A stretch of 64,000 bases of DNA, from contig UQMW01000002.1 of NCBI GenBank assembly GCA_900542275.1, positions 1 to 64,000 of the forward strand, given 5' to 3'. A program made the translations under genes and the position numbers. Positions 7,453-15,849 of this stretch are shown in pieces. This stretch comes from an uncultured Collinsella sp. (GTDB taxonomy: Bacteria > Actinomycetota > Coriobacteriia > Coriobacteriales > Coriobacteriaceae). Each line of letters starts with the position of its first letter. Positions within the stretch are counted from its first letter, which is position 1. The notes beneath the pieces were generated by a model, which searched no databases, was not told where the DNA came from, and worked only from the letters and a program-made list of their open reading frames with translations.

Positions 7453-7983
7453 ATGAATATCGTTGTATTGAGCGGCAGCCCGCGTAAGGGCGCTAATACC
7501 GATACCATGGTCGAGGCGTTTGCCGAGACCGCGCGTGAGGGCGGCCATACGGTCGAGGTCATCCGCGTTGCCAGCAAGAAGATCGCCGGCTGCTTGGGAT
7601 GCCAGTACTGCTTCGCCCATGAGGGCGTCTGCGTGCAGAAGGATGACATGGCCAACGTGATTGAGTCGCTGAAAGACACCGACATGGTTGTCTTCGCTTC
7701 GCCTATCTACTGGTTTGATATCACTGCGCAGGAAAAGACCGCCATCGACCGCCTGTACGCCTTCGGTGCCGCGGGATTCCCGTTCACCAAGACGGCCCTT
7801 TTACTCGATAGCCACAGCGAGGGTGTCTATGATGCGGCGATCGCTATGTACAAGTCAACCTGCGCGTACTGCAAGTGGGAGGACCAGGGCATTGTCACCA
7901 TCAGCGGTATGACCGAGCGCGACAGCATGGCATCCTCGCCCAAGTTGAAAGAGGTGCGAGAGCTCGCTCGCAAGCTTGCCTAA
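7453..7983 (+). CDS. Flavodoxin-fold NAD(P)H-dependent oxidoreductase
   Basis: Flavoprotein of 176 residues, same family as the 2680-3219 gene. It has the FMN loop SGSPRKGANTDTMVEAF (residues 7-23), the Cys motif CLGCQYCFAHEGVC and the flavin strand FASPIYWFDITAQEKTAIDR. A second CAYC pair (residues 137-140) is present. A purine-rich GGGAGAGG precedes the ATG. It is transcribed alone, between tetR and the DUF4143 ATPase. It probably reduces quinones, nitro compounds or another electron acceptor; the substrate is not evident. Confidence 0.88.
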   Translation: MNIVVLSGSPRKGANTDTMVEAFAETAREGGHTVEVIRVASKKIAGCLGCQYCFAHEGVCVQKDDMANVIESLKDTDMVVFASPIYWFDITAQEKTAIDRLYAFGAAGFPFTKTALLLDSHSEGVYDAAIAMYKSTCAYCKWEDQGIVTISGMTERDSMASSPKLKEVRELARKLA

Positions 7984-8163
7984 GGACAAGAAGAACGCAT
8001 GGCAATCAGCGTTGGTGGAAATGCTTGCTGTCCTTACCGAGAGATAGGGGCGAATTCCCTCAAGTGCCGTATAGAACAATTTTTAAACGCAGAAAAATAA
8101 CTGAAAACAAATTAATCCGCGTTAAAATATTGTCAAATAGAAGTTCATGAGGGAAGGTTACGT

Positions 8164-9453
8164 ATGCGTCGCAAGGCAGACGAGCTCCTTAGGGAATGGC
8201 GAGACAGAGCTGATAGAAAACCTTTGCTGGTCAAAGGCGTGCGCCAGTGTGGCAAGACCTATTTGCTCAGAACGTACGCCCAGGATCTTTTCGAATCGGT
8301 TGTCTACGTTAATCTTGAGAACGACCGGTCGGCGCGAGCGGATTTTTCGGGCGGTCTTGACCCTCATTCGATCGTACGTGCGATCGAGGCTCGTACGGGA
8401 CAGCGTATCGTGCCTGGCAAAACCTTACTGTTCATTGACGAGATCCAGGCATGCGAGGAAGCGCTCACTTCCCTTAAATACTTTTGCGAAGATGCTCCCG
8501 AGTATTACGTTGCGGCTGCCGGGTCGCTTCTTGGGGTTGCCATTAACCATCAGTCGTATTCGTTCCCCGTCGGAAAGACCGACTTGATTGAGATGACTCC
8601 ACTCGATTTCGAGGAGTTTCTCTGGGCGATGGGGCACGATCAGCTGGTCGACGAGATACGCTCATCATTCGAGATAATGGGTCCTCTTGCGCCAAGCCTT
8701 CATGAAAAGGCGCTTGGGCTCTATCGACAGTATCTTGTTGTTGGCGGAATGCCCGAGGCGGTCCAAACGTACATCGATGATCAGTCAATCATTGATGTGG
8801 CCGAAAAGCATCGGATTATTCTCGACGGATATTCCGCCGACACCAATAAATATGCTGATGAACGCTTGAGTGCAAAGACGCGTGCGTGCTTCGATTCCAT
8901 TCCACAGCAGCTTGCCAAAGAGAATCGTAAATTTCAATACAAGGTAGTGCGAGCGGGGGGCAATGCGTCTCTCTTTGGAGATGCTCTCGATTGGCTTGTA
9001 TTGTCGGGTACGGTGGCGCGCTGCAGCCTAGTCGGGCAGATCGAAAGCCCCTTAGAGGCCTTCGTTAACCCTTCTGCTTTTAAAATCTATCAGGCGGATA
9101 CAGGGCTGCTGGTCTCCAAGGCCGGTGCTCAACGCGCCGATATTCTTGCCGGTATCGGCGGCACATTCATGGGTGCACTTACCGAAAACTACGTTGCCCA
9201 ACAGCTTTCAGCCATGGGTTATCCACTGCATTATTGGGCGCGAGATAATCGTGCGGAAATCGACTTTGTAGTAGAGAAGCAGGGATGCTTGTCTGCGATT
9301 GAAGTCAAGGCGGGGGAGAACACAAGATCTCGAAGTCTGTCCTCACTTAAAAAGACCCATCCGGGCGTGCGCCTTATCAGGCTATCGACTAAGCCCTTTG
9401 GAATGAATGATGGGCTTATGTCTGTTCCGCTTTATGCGGCATTTTGTCTATAG
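8164..9453 (+). CDS. AAA family ATPase with C-terminal DUF4143 domain
   Basis: Protein of 429 residues. Walker A is GVRQCGKTYLLR (residues about 20-31) and Walker B is LLFIDEIQ (about 87-94). An arginine-finger region and the C-terminal DUF4143 domain follow. The latter ends in a PD-(D/E)XK-like core (AEIDFVVEKQG...AIEVKAG, residues about 358-378). These ATPases are abundant in gut Actinobacteria, Bacteroidetes and archaea, and their role is not established. The ATG follows AGGGAAGG by 6 bases. The preceding 180 bases are AT-rich and hold the promoter. It is monocistronic and convergent with the topoisomerase operon. Confidence 0.9.
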   Translation: MRRKADELLREWRDRADRKPLLVKGVRQCGKTYLLRTYAQDLFESVVYVNLENDRSARADFSGGLDPHSIVRAIEARTGQRIVPGKTLLFIDEIQACEEALTSLKYFCEDAPEYYVAAAGSLLGVAINHQSYSFPVGKTDLIEMTPLDFEEFLWAMGHDQLVDEIRSSFEIMGPLAPSLHEKALGLYRQYLVVGGMPEAVQTYIDDQSIIDVAEKHRIILDGYSADTNKYADERLSAKTRACFDSIPQQLAKENRKFQYKVVRAGGNASLFGDALDWLVLSGTVARCSLVGQIESPLEAFVNPSAFKIYQADTGLLVSKAGAQRADILAGIGGTFMGALTENYVAQQLSAMGYPLHYWARDNRAEIDFVVEKQGCLSAIEVKAGENTRSRSLSSLKKTHPGVRLIRLSTKPFGMNDGLMSVPLYAAFCL

Positions 9454-9475
9454 GGATGATGCTGGTGTAATGCAT

Positions 9476-9513
9476 GGGGCCCGGGGCGCAGCGTTTACTG
9501 CGCTCCGGGCCCC
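9476..9513. terminator. Strong GC hairpin between convergent genes
   Basis: Two 16-base arms (GGGGCCCGGGGCGCAG and its near-perfect complement, 15/16) surround a 6-base loop. It lies between the convergent DUF4143 ATPase and parC. The T tract is weak, so it is a probable but not classic bidirectional terminator. Confidence 0.6.
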
Positions 9514-9552
9514 GCTGCTTTGTAAAACCATGACGGTTTAGTCGCCGTTGTT

Positions 9553-11793
9553 TTAGTCAAACAAACTCGGCATGTCATTTTCCTTCATGAGGGCGCCGGC
9601 GGAGGGCAGGCTCTGCGCGGTGAACTTCTCGGCCGAGACGCCGGCGCCAAGGATTTCCTCGGTCGTGCCGACGGTGGTGACCGAGCGGCCCTTCTTGGCC
9701 GTAAAGGCCTGGACGCCCTGCGTGTTGGTGGTCGTCTTGGTCTTGAGCAGCGACGTGTTGAAGTTCATCAGGCGGTAGTCGCTCGAGACCAGCGCGAGGT
9801 CGCGGTCCTCCTTGAGCACCTGCGCATACAGCAGCTTGCTGCCGCCGTAGATGGCGTTCTTAAGGCGCTTGCGGTTGGTCTTGGTAGCGTATCCAGAAAG
9901 CGCGACACGCACCACGCGGCCGTTCTCAAAGACGAACAGCACGTCGGCCTTGTAGTCCTCGGGGTCGATGACCCAGATGACGCTCTCGTCGGGTTCCATT
10001 TCAAGATCGGTCGGAAGGTACGAGCCCAGCTGGGCCGACTTGGTGTCCTCAAACGCCGCGACCTTGCACTTGTACACCTGGCTCTTGTTGGTAAAGACCA
10101 GCAGCTCGTGGGTGTTGGAGGACGGGAACTCGATAAAGGGTTTGTCGCCGTCCTTGTACTTGAGCGTGGTCGCCTTCTTGAGCACGCGGTCCGTCATCTT
10201 CTTTAGGTAGCCATCGCGCGAGAGCATGATGGTGACCGGGTACTCCTCGACCTCGGGCTCCAAGCTTACCTCGATAACCTCATGGGGCTCGATCCTGCCC
10301 GTGCGGCGCGGCATCACGTACTTCTTGTTGACCGCTGCTAGCTCGTCGCTGATGACCTTCTTGATGTTCTCCTCGCTGGAGAGGATCTCCTCAAGCTCGG
10401 CAATCTCGCCCTCGAGCTTGGCGATGTCCTTGGTGCGGTTGAGGATGTACTCCTCGTTGATGTTGCGGAGCTTAAGCTCGGCGACAAACTCGGCCTGGGT
10501 CTCGTCGATGTCGAAACCCTTCATAAGGTTGGGTACAACCTCTGCCTCGAGCTTAGTGCCGCGGATGATGGCGATGGCCTTGTCGATGTCGAGCAGAATT
10601 GCCTCGAGGCCGTGCAGCAGGTGCAGACGCTCGGACTTTTTGCCCAGGTCAAAGTTAATGCGGCGACGCGTGGACTCAATACGCCACTTGACCCACTCGT
10701 GCAGGATCTGGCGCACGCCCATAACGCGGGGATAGCCGTCGACCAGCACGTTAAAGTTGCACGAGAACGAATCCTGCAGCGTGGTCGAGCGATAGAGCTT
10801 GGCCATGAGCTTGTCGGGGTCGACGCCGCGCTTAAGGTCGATGGCGATGCGCAGACCCGAAAGGTCGGTCTCGTCGCGGATGTCGGCGATCTCCTTGACC
10901 TTGCCCTCCTTGGAGAGCTTGACGATGCGTTCGATGATGACATCGGTCTTGGTGGTGTAGGGGATCTCGTACACCTCGATGATGCGCTCTTCGGGAATCC
11001 AGCGCCAGCGGGAGCGAATCTGGAAGCTGCCAAGACCGGTCTCGATGATCTTCTCCATCTCCTCGCGGCGGTAGATAATCTCGCCGCCGGTCGAGAAATC
11101 GGGCATGGGCATGTACTCGAGCAGGTCGCAGTCGGGGTCCTTCAGGTAGTGCATCGTGGCGGTGCAGACCTCGTTGAGGTTGAAGCCGCAGATATCGGAC
11201 GCCATAGCGACGCCGATGCCCTTGTTGGCCGAGACGAGGATGTTGGGGAACGTGGTGGGCAGCAGACGCGGCTCCTTCATGGCACCGTCGTAGCTGTCAA
11301 CGAAGTCGACCGGGTCCTTGTCGATGTCTTTGAAGATCTCGGCGCTGATGGGGGAGAGCTTGGCCTCGGTATAACGCGAGGCGGCGTAGCTCAGGTCGCC
11401 CGAATAGTACTTGCCAAAGTTGCCCTTCGACTCCACGAAAGGAGCAAGCAGCGCCTCGTTGCCCGTGGCCAGGCGCACCATCGTCTCGTAGATGGCGGCG
11501 TCGCCGTGTGGGTTGAGCTTCATGGTCTGGCCCACGATGTTGGCGCTCTTTTGGCGCTCGCCCTTGAGCAGGCCCATCTTGTACATAGTGTAGAGCAGCT
11601 TGCGGTGCGAGGGCTTAAAGCCGTCGATCTCGGGGAATGCACGCGAGACGTTGACGCTCATAGCGTAGGGCATGTAGTTGACCTCGAGCGTCTGCGTAAT
11701 CGGCTGGTCGGTGACCTCGGAGTGCAGGCCGATGACGTTCTCGGCGTTGACCTGCTTTTTCTTGGGCTGGTTCTTCGTCTTCTTCTTTGCCAC
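9553..11793 (-). CDS. parC: DNA topoisomerase IV subunit A-like (GyrA/ParC family)
   Basis: Catalytic DNA-cleaving subunit of a type IIA topoisomerase, 746 residues. The active-site Tyr is in AASRYTEAKLSP (residues about 124-135), preceded by LNPHGDAAIYETMVRLA (PHGD motif) and a variant GNFG loop. The tower/coiled-coil region is followed by a short C-terminal domain. No GyrA-box (QRRGGKG-type) could be found, which argues for topo IV rather than gyrase. The start is GTG at 11793, with AGGAAAT before it. It lies 45 bases downstream of its partner subunit gene. The sequence is divergent from standard ParC, like the second GyrA/ParC sets of Clostridia and Coriobacteria. Confidence 0.88.
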   Translation of the reverse strand: MAKKKTKNQPKKKQVNAENVIGLHSEVTDQPITQTLEVNYMPYAMSVNVSRAFPEIDGFKPSHRKLLYTMYKMGLLKGERQKSANIVGQTMKLNPHGDAAIYETMVRLATGNEALLAPFVESKGNFGKYYSGDLSYAASRYTEAKLSPISAEIFKDIDKDPVDFVDSYDGAMKEPRLLPTTFPNILVSANKGIGVAMASDICGFNLNEVCTATMHYLKDPDCDLLEYMPMPDFSTGGEIIYRREEMEKIIETGLGSFQIRSRWRWIPEERIIEVYEIPYTTKTDVIIERIVKLSKEGKVKEIADIRDETDLSGLRIAIDLKRGVDPDKLMAKLYRSTTLQDSFSCNFNVLVDGYPRVMGVRQILHEWVKWRIESTRRRINFDLGKKSERLHLLHGLEAILLDIDKAIAIIRGTKLEAEVVPNLMKGFDIDETQAEFVAELKLRNINEEYILNRTKDIAKLEGEIAELEEILSSEENIKKVISDELAAVNKKYVMPRRTGRIEPHEVIEVSLEPEVEEYPVTIMLSRDGYLKKMTDRVLKKATTLKYKDGDKPFIEFPSSNTHELLVFTNKSQVYKCKVAAFEDTKSAQLGSYLPTDLEMEPDESVIWVIDPEDYKADVLFVFENGRVVRVALSGYATKTNRKRLKNAIYGGSKLLYAQVLKEDRDLALVSSDYRLMNFNTSLLKTKTTTNTQGVQAFTAKKGRSVTTVGTTEEILGAGVSAEKFTAQSLPSAGALMKENDMPSLFD

Positions 11794-11838
11794 GATTTCC
11801 TCTTGAACTTCTTATGGGCCGTCGTTATCGATTTGCTG

Positions 11839-13836
11839 CTACTGCAGGTCCAGCTGGTCCAGGTATTCCTTGCCGTGCTCGGAGATGTGACGCTTGCGGC
11901 CCGTCTCGTCGTTGCCCAGCAACAGGTTGAACATGGTCTCCATCTTGGTGACGTCCTCGGGTTCTACCTTGATCAGGCGGCGCGTCTCGGGGTTCATGGT
12001 GGTGAGCCACATCATGTCCGGATCGTTCTCACCAAGACCCTTGGAGCGGTTGATCGAGCACTTCTGGTCGCCAATCTCCTTGAGGATGCCGTTCTTCTCG
12101 AGCTCGGTGTAGGCAAAGTAGGTCTTCTCTTTGCAGTTGATCTCGTAGAGCGGCGACTCGGCGATATACACGTAGCCCTCGTCGATAAGCGTGGGCACCA
12201 GGCGATAGAGCATGGTGAGCACAAGCGTGCGGATGTGATAACCGTCGACGTCGGCGTCCGTACAGATGATGACCTTGTTCCAGTTGAGGTTGTCCAGGTC
12301 AAAGGCGCCAAGGTTCTTGATGCGCTTGTCCTTGATCTCCACACCGCAGCCCAGCACGCGCATGAGGTCCATGATGATGTCGGACTTAAAGATGCGCGGG
12401 TAGTCCTCTTTCAGACAGTTGAGGATCTTGCCTCGGACGGGCATAACACCCTGGAACTCGGCATCGCGCGAGGTGCGGATGGCGCCTGCTGCCGAGTCGC
12501 CCTCTACGATGTAGATCTCGCGACGGCTCTTGTCCTTGGAGCGGCAGTCGATGAACTTCTGCACGCGGTTGGCCATGTCGGTCTTCTGTTGCAGATTGGT
12601 CTTGATGCTCTGGCGCGTCTTCTCGGCGTTCTCGCGCGAGCGCTTGTTGATGAGCACCTGCTCCATGATCTTGTTGGCGGCGTCTTTGTTCTCGATCAGA
12701 TAGGTCGAGAGGCGCTCCTTAAAGAATGCCGTCATCGCCTGCTGGATAAAGCGGTTATTGATGGCCTTCTTAGTCTGGTTTTCGTAGGACGTCTGGGTGG
12801 AGAAGCAGTTGGTCACCAGTACCAGGCAGTCCTGGACGTCCTGCCATTTGATGCCGCTCTCGTTTTTGTTGTACTTGCCCTGTTGCTTGATGTAGGCGTC
12901 GATGGCGCTGGTCAGAGCACTGCGGGCCGCCTTCTCGGGCGAACCGCCGTTCTCGAGCCAGGAGGAATTGTGGTAGTACTCCTGCATCATGAAAGTGCGC
13001 GAGAAGCACATGCAAGCAGTGATTTTTACGTTGTAATCGGGCAGGTCCTCGCGATCGCGACCGCGACGGTCGGCCTCGATAAAGAAGGGCTCGGTAAGGT
13101 AGTCGGTACCGACCTTCTCGAGCACGTAGTCCTCGATGCCCTTGGGATAGCAAAAATCCTCTTCGGAAAACTCGCCATCGTCGCCCTCGATGCGCAGGCG
13201 GAAGGTCACGTTGGCGTTGACCACGGCCTGACGGCGCATGGTCTCGCGATACCAGTCGTGGGGAATGCTAATCGAGGTAAAGACCTCAAGATCGGGGCGC
13301 CACTTGATGGTGGTGCCGGTGCGGTTCTCGTCACTGGGCTCAATCTCGAGTGCCTTCTTCTTGGCGCCGACGACCTTGCCTTTCTTAAAGTGCAGGGAGT
13401 ACTTGTTGCCGTCGCGCCAGACGGTGACGTTCATGTACTCGGAAGCGTACTGGGTCGCGCACGAGCCCAGGCCGTTGGTGCCGAGCGAGAAGTCGTAGTC
13501 GCCGCCCTGGTTGTTGTTGTACTTGCCGCCAGCGTAGAGCTCGCAGAAGACGAGCTCCCAGTTAAAGCGCTTCTCGGAAGGGTTCCAGTCGAGCGGGCAG
13601 CCACGGCCATTGTCCTCTACCTGAATAGAGCCATCGCGAAAGGCGGTGAGGGTGATGAGCTTGCCGTAGCCCTGGCGCGCCTCGTCAACGGCGTTGGACA
13701 GGATCTCGAAGGCGGCATGCGCGCAGCCGTCGAGTCCGTCCGAGCCAAAGATGACGGCGGGGCGCAGGCGTACGCGCTCCTCGTCCTTGAGCTGGCGGAT
13801 ACTGTCGTTACCATAGTTTGCGGTGTTTTTTGCCAT
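11839..13836 (-). CDS. parE: DNA topoisomerase IV subunit B-like (GyrB/ParE family)
   Basis: ATPase subunit of 665 residues. The GHKL ATPase motifs are EILSNAVDEARQGYG (residues about 37-51), VEDNGRGCPLD and the GTNGLGS lid. The transducer domain carries the QTK loop (ENQTKK). The Toprim domain is EGDSAAGA...PVRGKILN and CTDADVDGYHIR. The usual EGDSAGGS reads EGDSAAGA and the N-terminal PGMYIG element is replaced by RPAVIFG, so this is a divergent member. The ATG at 13836 begins MAKNTANYGND; longer frames extend through the promoter. It is the first gene of the parE-parC operon, with an SOS-box-like palindrome about 100 bases upstream. Confidence 0.88.
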   Translation of the reverse strand: MAKNTANYGNDSIRQLKDEERVRLRPAVIFGSDGLDGCAHAAFEILSNAVDEARQGYGKLITLTAFRDGSIQVEDNGRGCPLDWNPSEKRFNWELVFCELYAGGKYNNNQGGDYDFSLGTNGLGSCATQYASEYMNVTVWRDGNKYSLHFKKGKVVGAKKKALEIEPSDENRTGTTIKWRPDLEVFTSISIPHDWYRETMRRQAVVNANVTFRLRIEGDDGEFSEEDFCYPKGIEDYVLEKVGTDYLTEPFFIEADRRGRDREDLPDYNVKITACMCFSRTFMMQEYYHNSSWLENGGSPEKAARSALTSAIDAYIKQQGKYNKNESGIKWQDVQDCLVLVTNCFSTQTSYENQTKKAINNRFIQQAMTAFFKERLSTYLIENKDAANKIMEQVLINKRSRENAEKTRQSIKTNLQQKTDMANRVQKFIDCRSKDKSRREIYIVEGDSAAGAIRTSRDAEFQGVMPVRGKILNCLKEDYPRIFKSDIIMDLMRVLGCGVEIKDKRIKNLGAFDLDNLNWNKVIICTDADVDGYHIRTLVLTMLYRLVPTLIDEGYVYIAESPLYEINCKEKTYFAYTELEKNGILKEIGDQKCSINRSKGLGENDPDMMWLTTMNPETRRLIKVEPEDVTKMETMFNLLLGNDETGRKRHISEHGKEYLDQLDLQ

Positions 13837-13934
13837 ACTCGCTCTCTCGGTGCTCCTTTGCTGCGTTTTAGTCATATAGATAGTCAAGGTAGCATAGCCC
13901 AGGCCTTGGGCGATTCCAACCAACACGAATTCCA

Positions 13935-13950
13935 TCGAACAATAGTTCGA
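13935..13950. promoter_or_regulatory. SOS/LexA-box-like palindrome upstream of parE
   Basis: TCGAACAATAGTTCGA is a perfect 16-bp palindrome of form CGAAC-N4-GTTCG. This is the remembered pattern of Gram-positive and actinobacterial LexA boxes. It sits between the DUF234 ATPase stop (13989) and parE (start 13836). If functional it would link topo IV expression to DNA damage. The lexA gene is not in the window. Confidence 0.45.
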
Positions 13951-13988
13951 TTAGATAATGGATGCTTGGGATGCGGGTGGGGTCTGTC

Positions 13989-15371
13989 CTATTCAAACAT
14001 CTGCGGCAGGTCGATGAAGACGGTTCGATCGCTTTCGTCAGCTTCGAAGCCCGAACGGGAGAAGAATCCGTAGCGATGGCACTTGAGCCCCGTTGCCTCG
14101 ACTTGGGTGATTTCCTCGTCGACCATTTTTTGCGTGACGGGGGATTTGCGGAACTTTGCTTCGTAGAATGCGTAGCCCTCGGGGTCTTGCGTTACCACAT
14201 CGAATTCGCCGCTCGTTTTGTTTGCGGGATCGTCGTACCAGTACTTGCCTATGGCATCGAAAGCCGGTTCGATCTTGCCAGTCCTGTTTTGCCGTACGAG
14301 GTATTGACGGCAGATCTCCTCGAACATATGTGGAGTGTAGTTTTCCTCGAAGTCTTGGGAGACGTGACGATCATAGAAGACTTCCGGGTCGAGCAGCTGA
14401 CGCGCAGAAGCATTGCGGAAGACGTAGCGATAGTAAAAGAGCGAAAGTGGGTCCACCACAAAGTAGCCAGACTTGCGCTTATTCGTAGGGTCGTTGATGG
14501 GTGCACGCTTTTGGACGATTTCGAGTGACATGAGCTTGTCGAGTACGTCTGCCATGGCCGGACCGCTCGAGACGTGCGACTGTGCCAGCACGTCCCCCCA
14601 ACGGGAGTAACCTTGTGCGAGAGCCCCGAAAACTTCGTTGGCGTTGGTCATCTTCGAGATCTCGGCGTTGAGATAGGACGGTACTTCGCTTTCTAAGCGG
14701 GCGCCAGGTTCTGTGACGAGCTCGATGATATTGTCGCGTACGCTTTGGGACTGATCGATGAGGCGATTGTAAAAGGGGATGCCGCCAAAAACGCTATAGA
14801 GCCGCACCTTGTCCTCGGGTGAGAACGCGGGATAGAACTTTGCAGCGTCAAAGTAATCCATGGGCTTAAGCTCAAGCGCGAGATCAATTCGCCCGTAGAG
14901 GGGGCTTTCATGCTCGATGAGAGATTTCATAATCTCAACATAGGAGCCGCACAGGACAATGTTTAAACGTGAGTCTTCCCTGTGAGCGTCGATTGAGGTC
15001 TGGAGAATGCTGTCTAAGCCTTTAACCGCATCTCTCAAGTAGGGGTATTCGTCGAGAACGAGGGTAATGTTCTTGTCTTTGGCTTGGGCAAACAGAAATT
15101 CGATGAGCTCGCGGATGCCCGTGAAGGCGAGCGGAGGAAAGCTTAGCGCTTCAGCAGCAAGGGCGGACAGACTCTCGAGGTTGTCTGCCTCGGAGGTTTG
15201 GCGGCACTCGTAATAGATCGTTGCGACGTCCGATAAATCGGTTAGCGCCTGCTTGATGAGCTCACTTTTGCCGACGCGACGCCTTCCGTAAATGAGAACA
15301 TTGCGCTGCTCGGGCGCATTGAGTGTTTTCTTAATACGGGCGAGTTCAAGCTCCCTGCCAATGAATTCCAC
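13989..15371 (-). CDS. ATP-binding protein, archaeal-type ATPase with DUF234 domain
   Basis: Protein of 460 residues. The N-terminal AAA/STAND ATPase has Walker A IYGRRRVGKSELI (residues about 28-40) and Walker B ITLVLDEYPYL (about 100-110). A helical linker follows, then a C-terminal DUF234 nuclease-like domain with GEFDVVTQD...AFYEAKF (a PD-D/EXK-type core, residues about 400-420). The start is GTG at 15371, preceded by GGAAGGA. Function is unknown for this family; regulatory and defence or toxin-like roles have been suggested. Three ACTCGG-type palindromes lie immediately upstream, so expression is probably tightly controlled. Confidence 0.88.
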   Translation of the reverse strand: MEFIGRELELARIKKTLNAPEQRNVLIYGRRRVGKSELIKQALTDLSDVATIYYECRQTSEADNLESLSALAAEALSFPPLAFTGIRELIEFLFAQAKDKNITLVLDEYPYLRDAVKGLDSILQTSIDAHREDSRLNIVLCGSYVEIMKSLIEHESPLYGRIDLALELKPMDYFDAAKFYPAFSPEDKVRLYSVFGGIPFYNRLIDQSQSVRDNIIELVTEPGARLESEVPSYLNAEISKMTNANEVFGALAQGYSRWGDVLAQSHVSSGPAMADVLDKLMSLEIVQKRAPINDPTNKRKSGYFVVDPLSLFYYRYVFRNASARQLLDPEVFYDRHVSQDFEENYTPHMFEEICRQYLVRQNRTGKIEPAFDAIGKYWYDDPANKTSGEFDVVTQDPEGYAFYEAKFRKSPVTQKMVDEEITQVEATGLKCHRYGFFSRSGFEADESDRTVFIDLPQMFE

Positions 15372-15388
15372 TTACTCGGTTCCTTCCG

Positions 15389-15475
15389 ACTCGGTTTTGT
15401 CCGAGTTAATTGTATCGCATGAACAAGTTTATGCTCGAGTTTACTCGGACAAAACCGAGTCGGTTCTGTCCGAGT
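15389..15475. promoter_or_regulatory. Array of three ACTCGG-N6-CCGAGT palindromes
   Basis: Copies are at 15389-15406, 15443-15460 and 15458-15475. The third overlaps the second by three bases and has a diverged left arm. Extra half-sites lie at 15374-15379. The array starts 18 bases upstream of the GTG of the DUF234 ATPase and lies before the rightward small membrane protein gene. It looks like a cooperative operator for an unidentified regulator. Confidence 0.7.
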
Positions 15476-15510
15476 AAGTTTGAATAGCGAATCGAAATTG
15501 TTATGTCCAC

Positions 15511-15759
15511 ATGGCGATGGCGAACATGGTTTCCATAAGCGCCGCGTTCGCGCTTGTTATTGCCGCAATGCGCTGTGTCGCTGAGGCGCAGATCGTACTG
15601 CTCGAAAGCGTCTTTTGGTTGGCGAACCTGGCCACGGGCGTGTTCTGCGGTGCGACGATTTTCGCGGCCACGTTTGCTGTCCTGTGTGCAACGTTTTTCA
15701 CGGCGAAAAGACGCCGTGCCAAGCTCGAGGCAGAACTCGACTCCTCAGACGACATCTAA
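15511..15759 (+). CDS. Small hypothetical membrane protein
   Basis: Predicted 82-residue protein with two hydrophobic segments (residues about 7-26, ISAAFALVIAAMRCVAEA; and about 32-62, VFWLANLATGVFCGATIFAATF), then a basic KRRRAKLE tail and an acidic end. No family recognised. The ribosome binding site is weak and three in-frame ATGs lie in the first six codons, so the exact start is uncertain. A good terminator follows 6 bases after the stop, which supports a real transcript. It is divergent from the DUF234 ATPase, across the palindrome array. Confidence 0.5.
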   Translation: MAMANMVSISAAFALVIAAMRCVAEAQIVLLESVFWLANLATGVFCGATIFAATFAVLCATFFTAKRRRAKLEAELDSSDDI

Positions 15760-15764
15760 TGCGC

Positions 15765-15803
15765 AATGGGCCGGCTCTGGGTATCCAGAACCAGCCCATT
15801 TTG
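15765..15803 (+). terminator. Terminator after small membrane protein gene
   Basis: A 16-base stem with two mismatches (AATGGGC..CTGG / CCAG..GCCCATT), loop GTAT, then a TTTT run. It is placed between convergent genes. Confidence 0.65.
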
Positions 15804-15849
15804 ATGTTCGATTAGCCGAGTCGGCGCCTCTCACAAAAGTAAGTAGGAG

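Noticed and set aside
10612..14073. A 1153-codon open frame on the plus strand across the topoisomerase genes
   Set aside because: It is antisense to two clear type II topoisomerase genes, has repetitive Val/Leu/Asp/Gly composition typical of the shadow of GC3-biased codons, and matches no domain.
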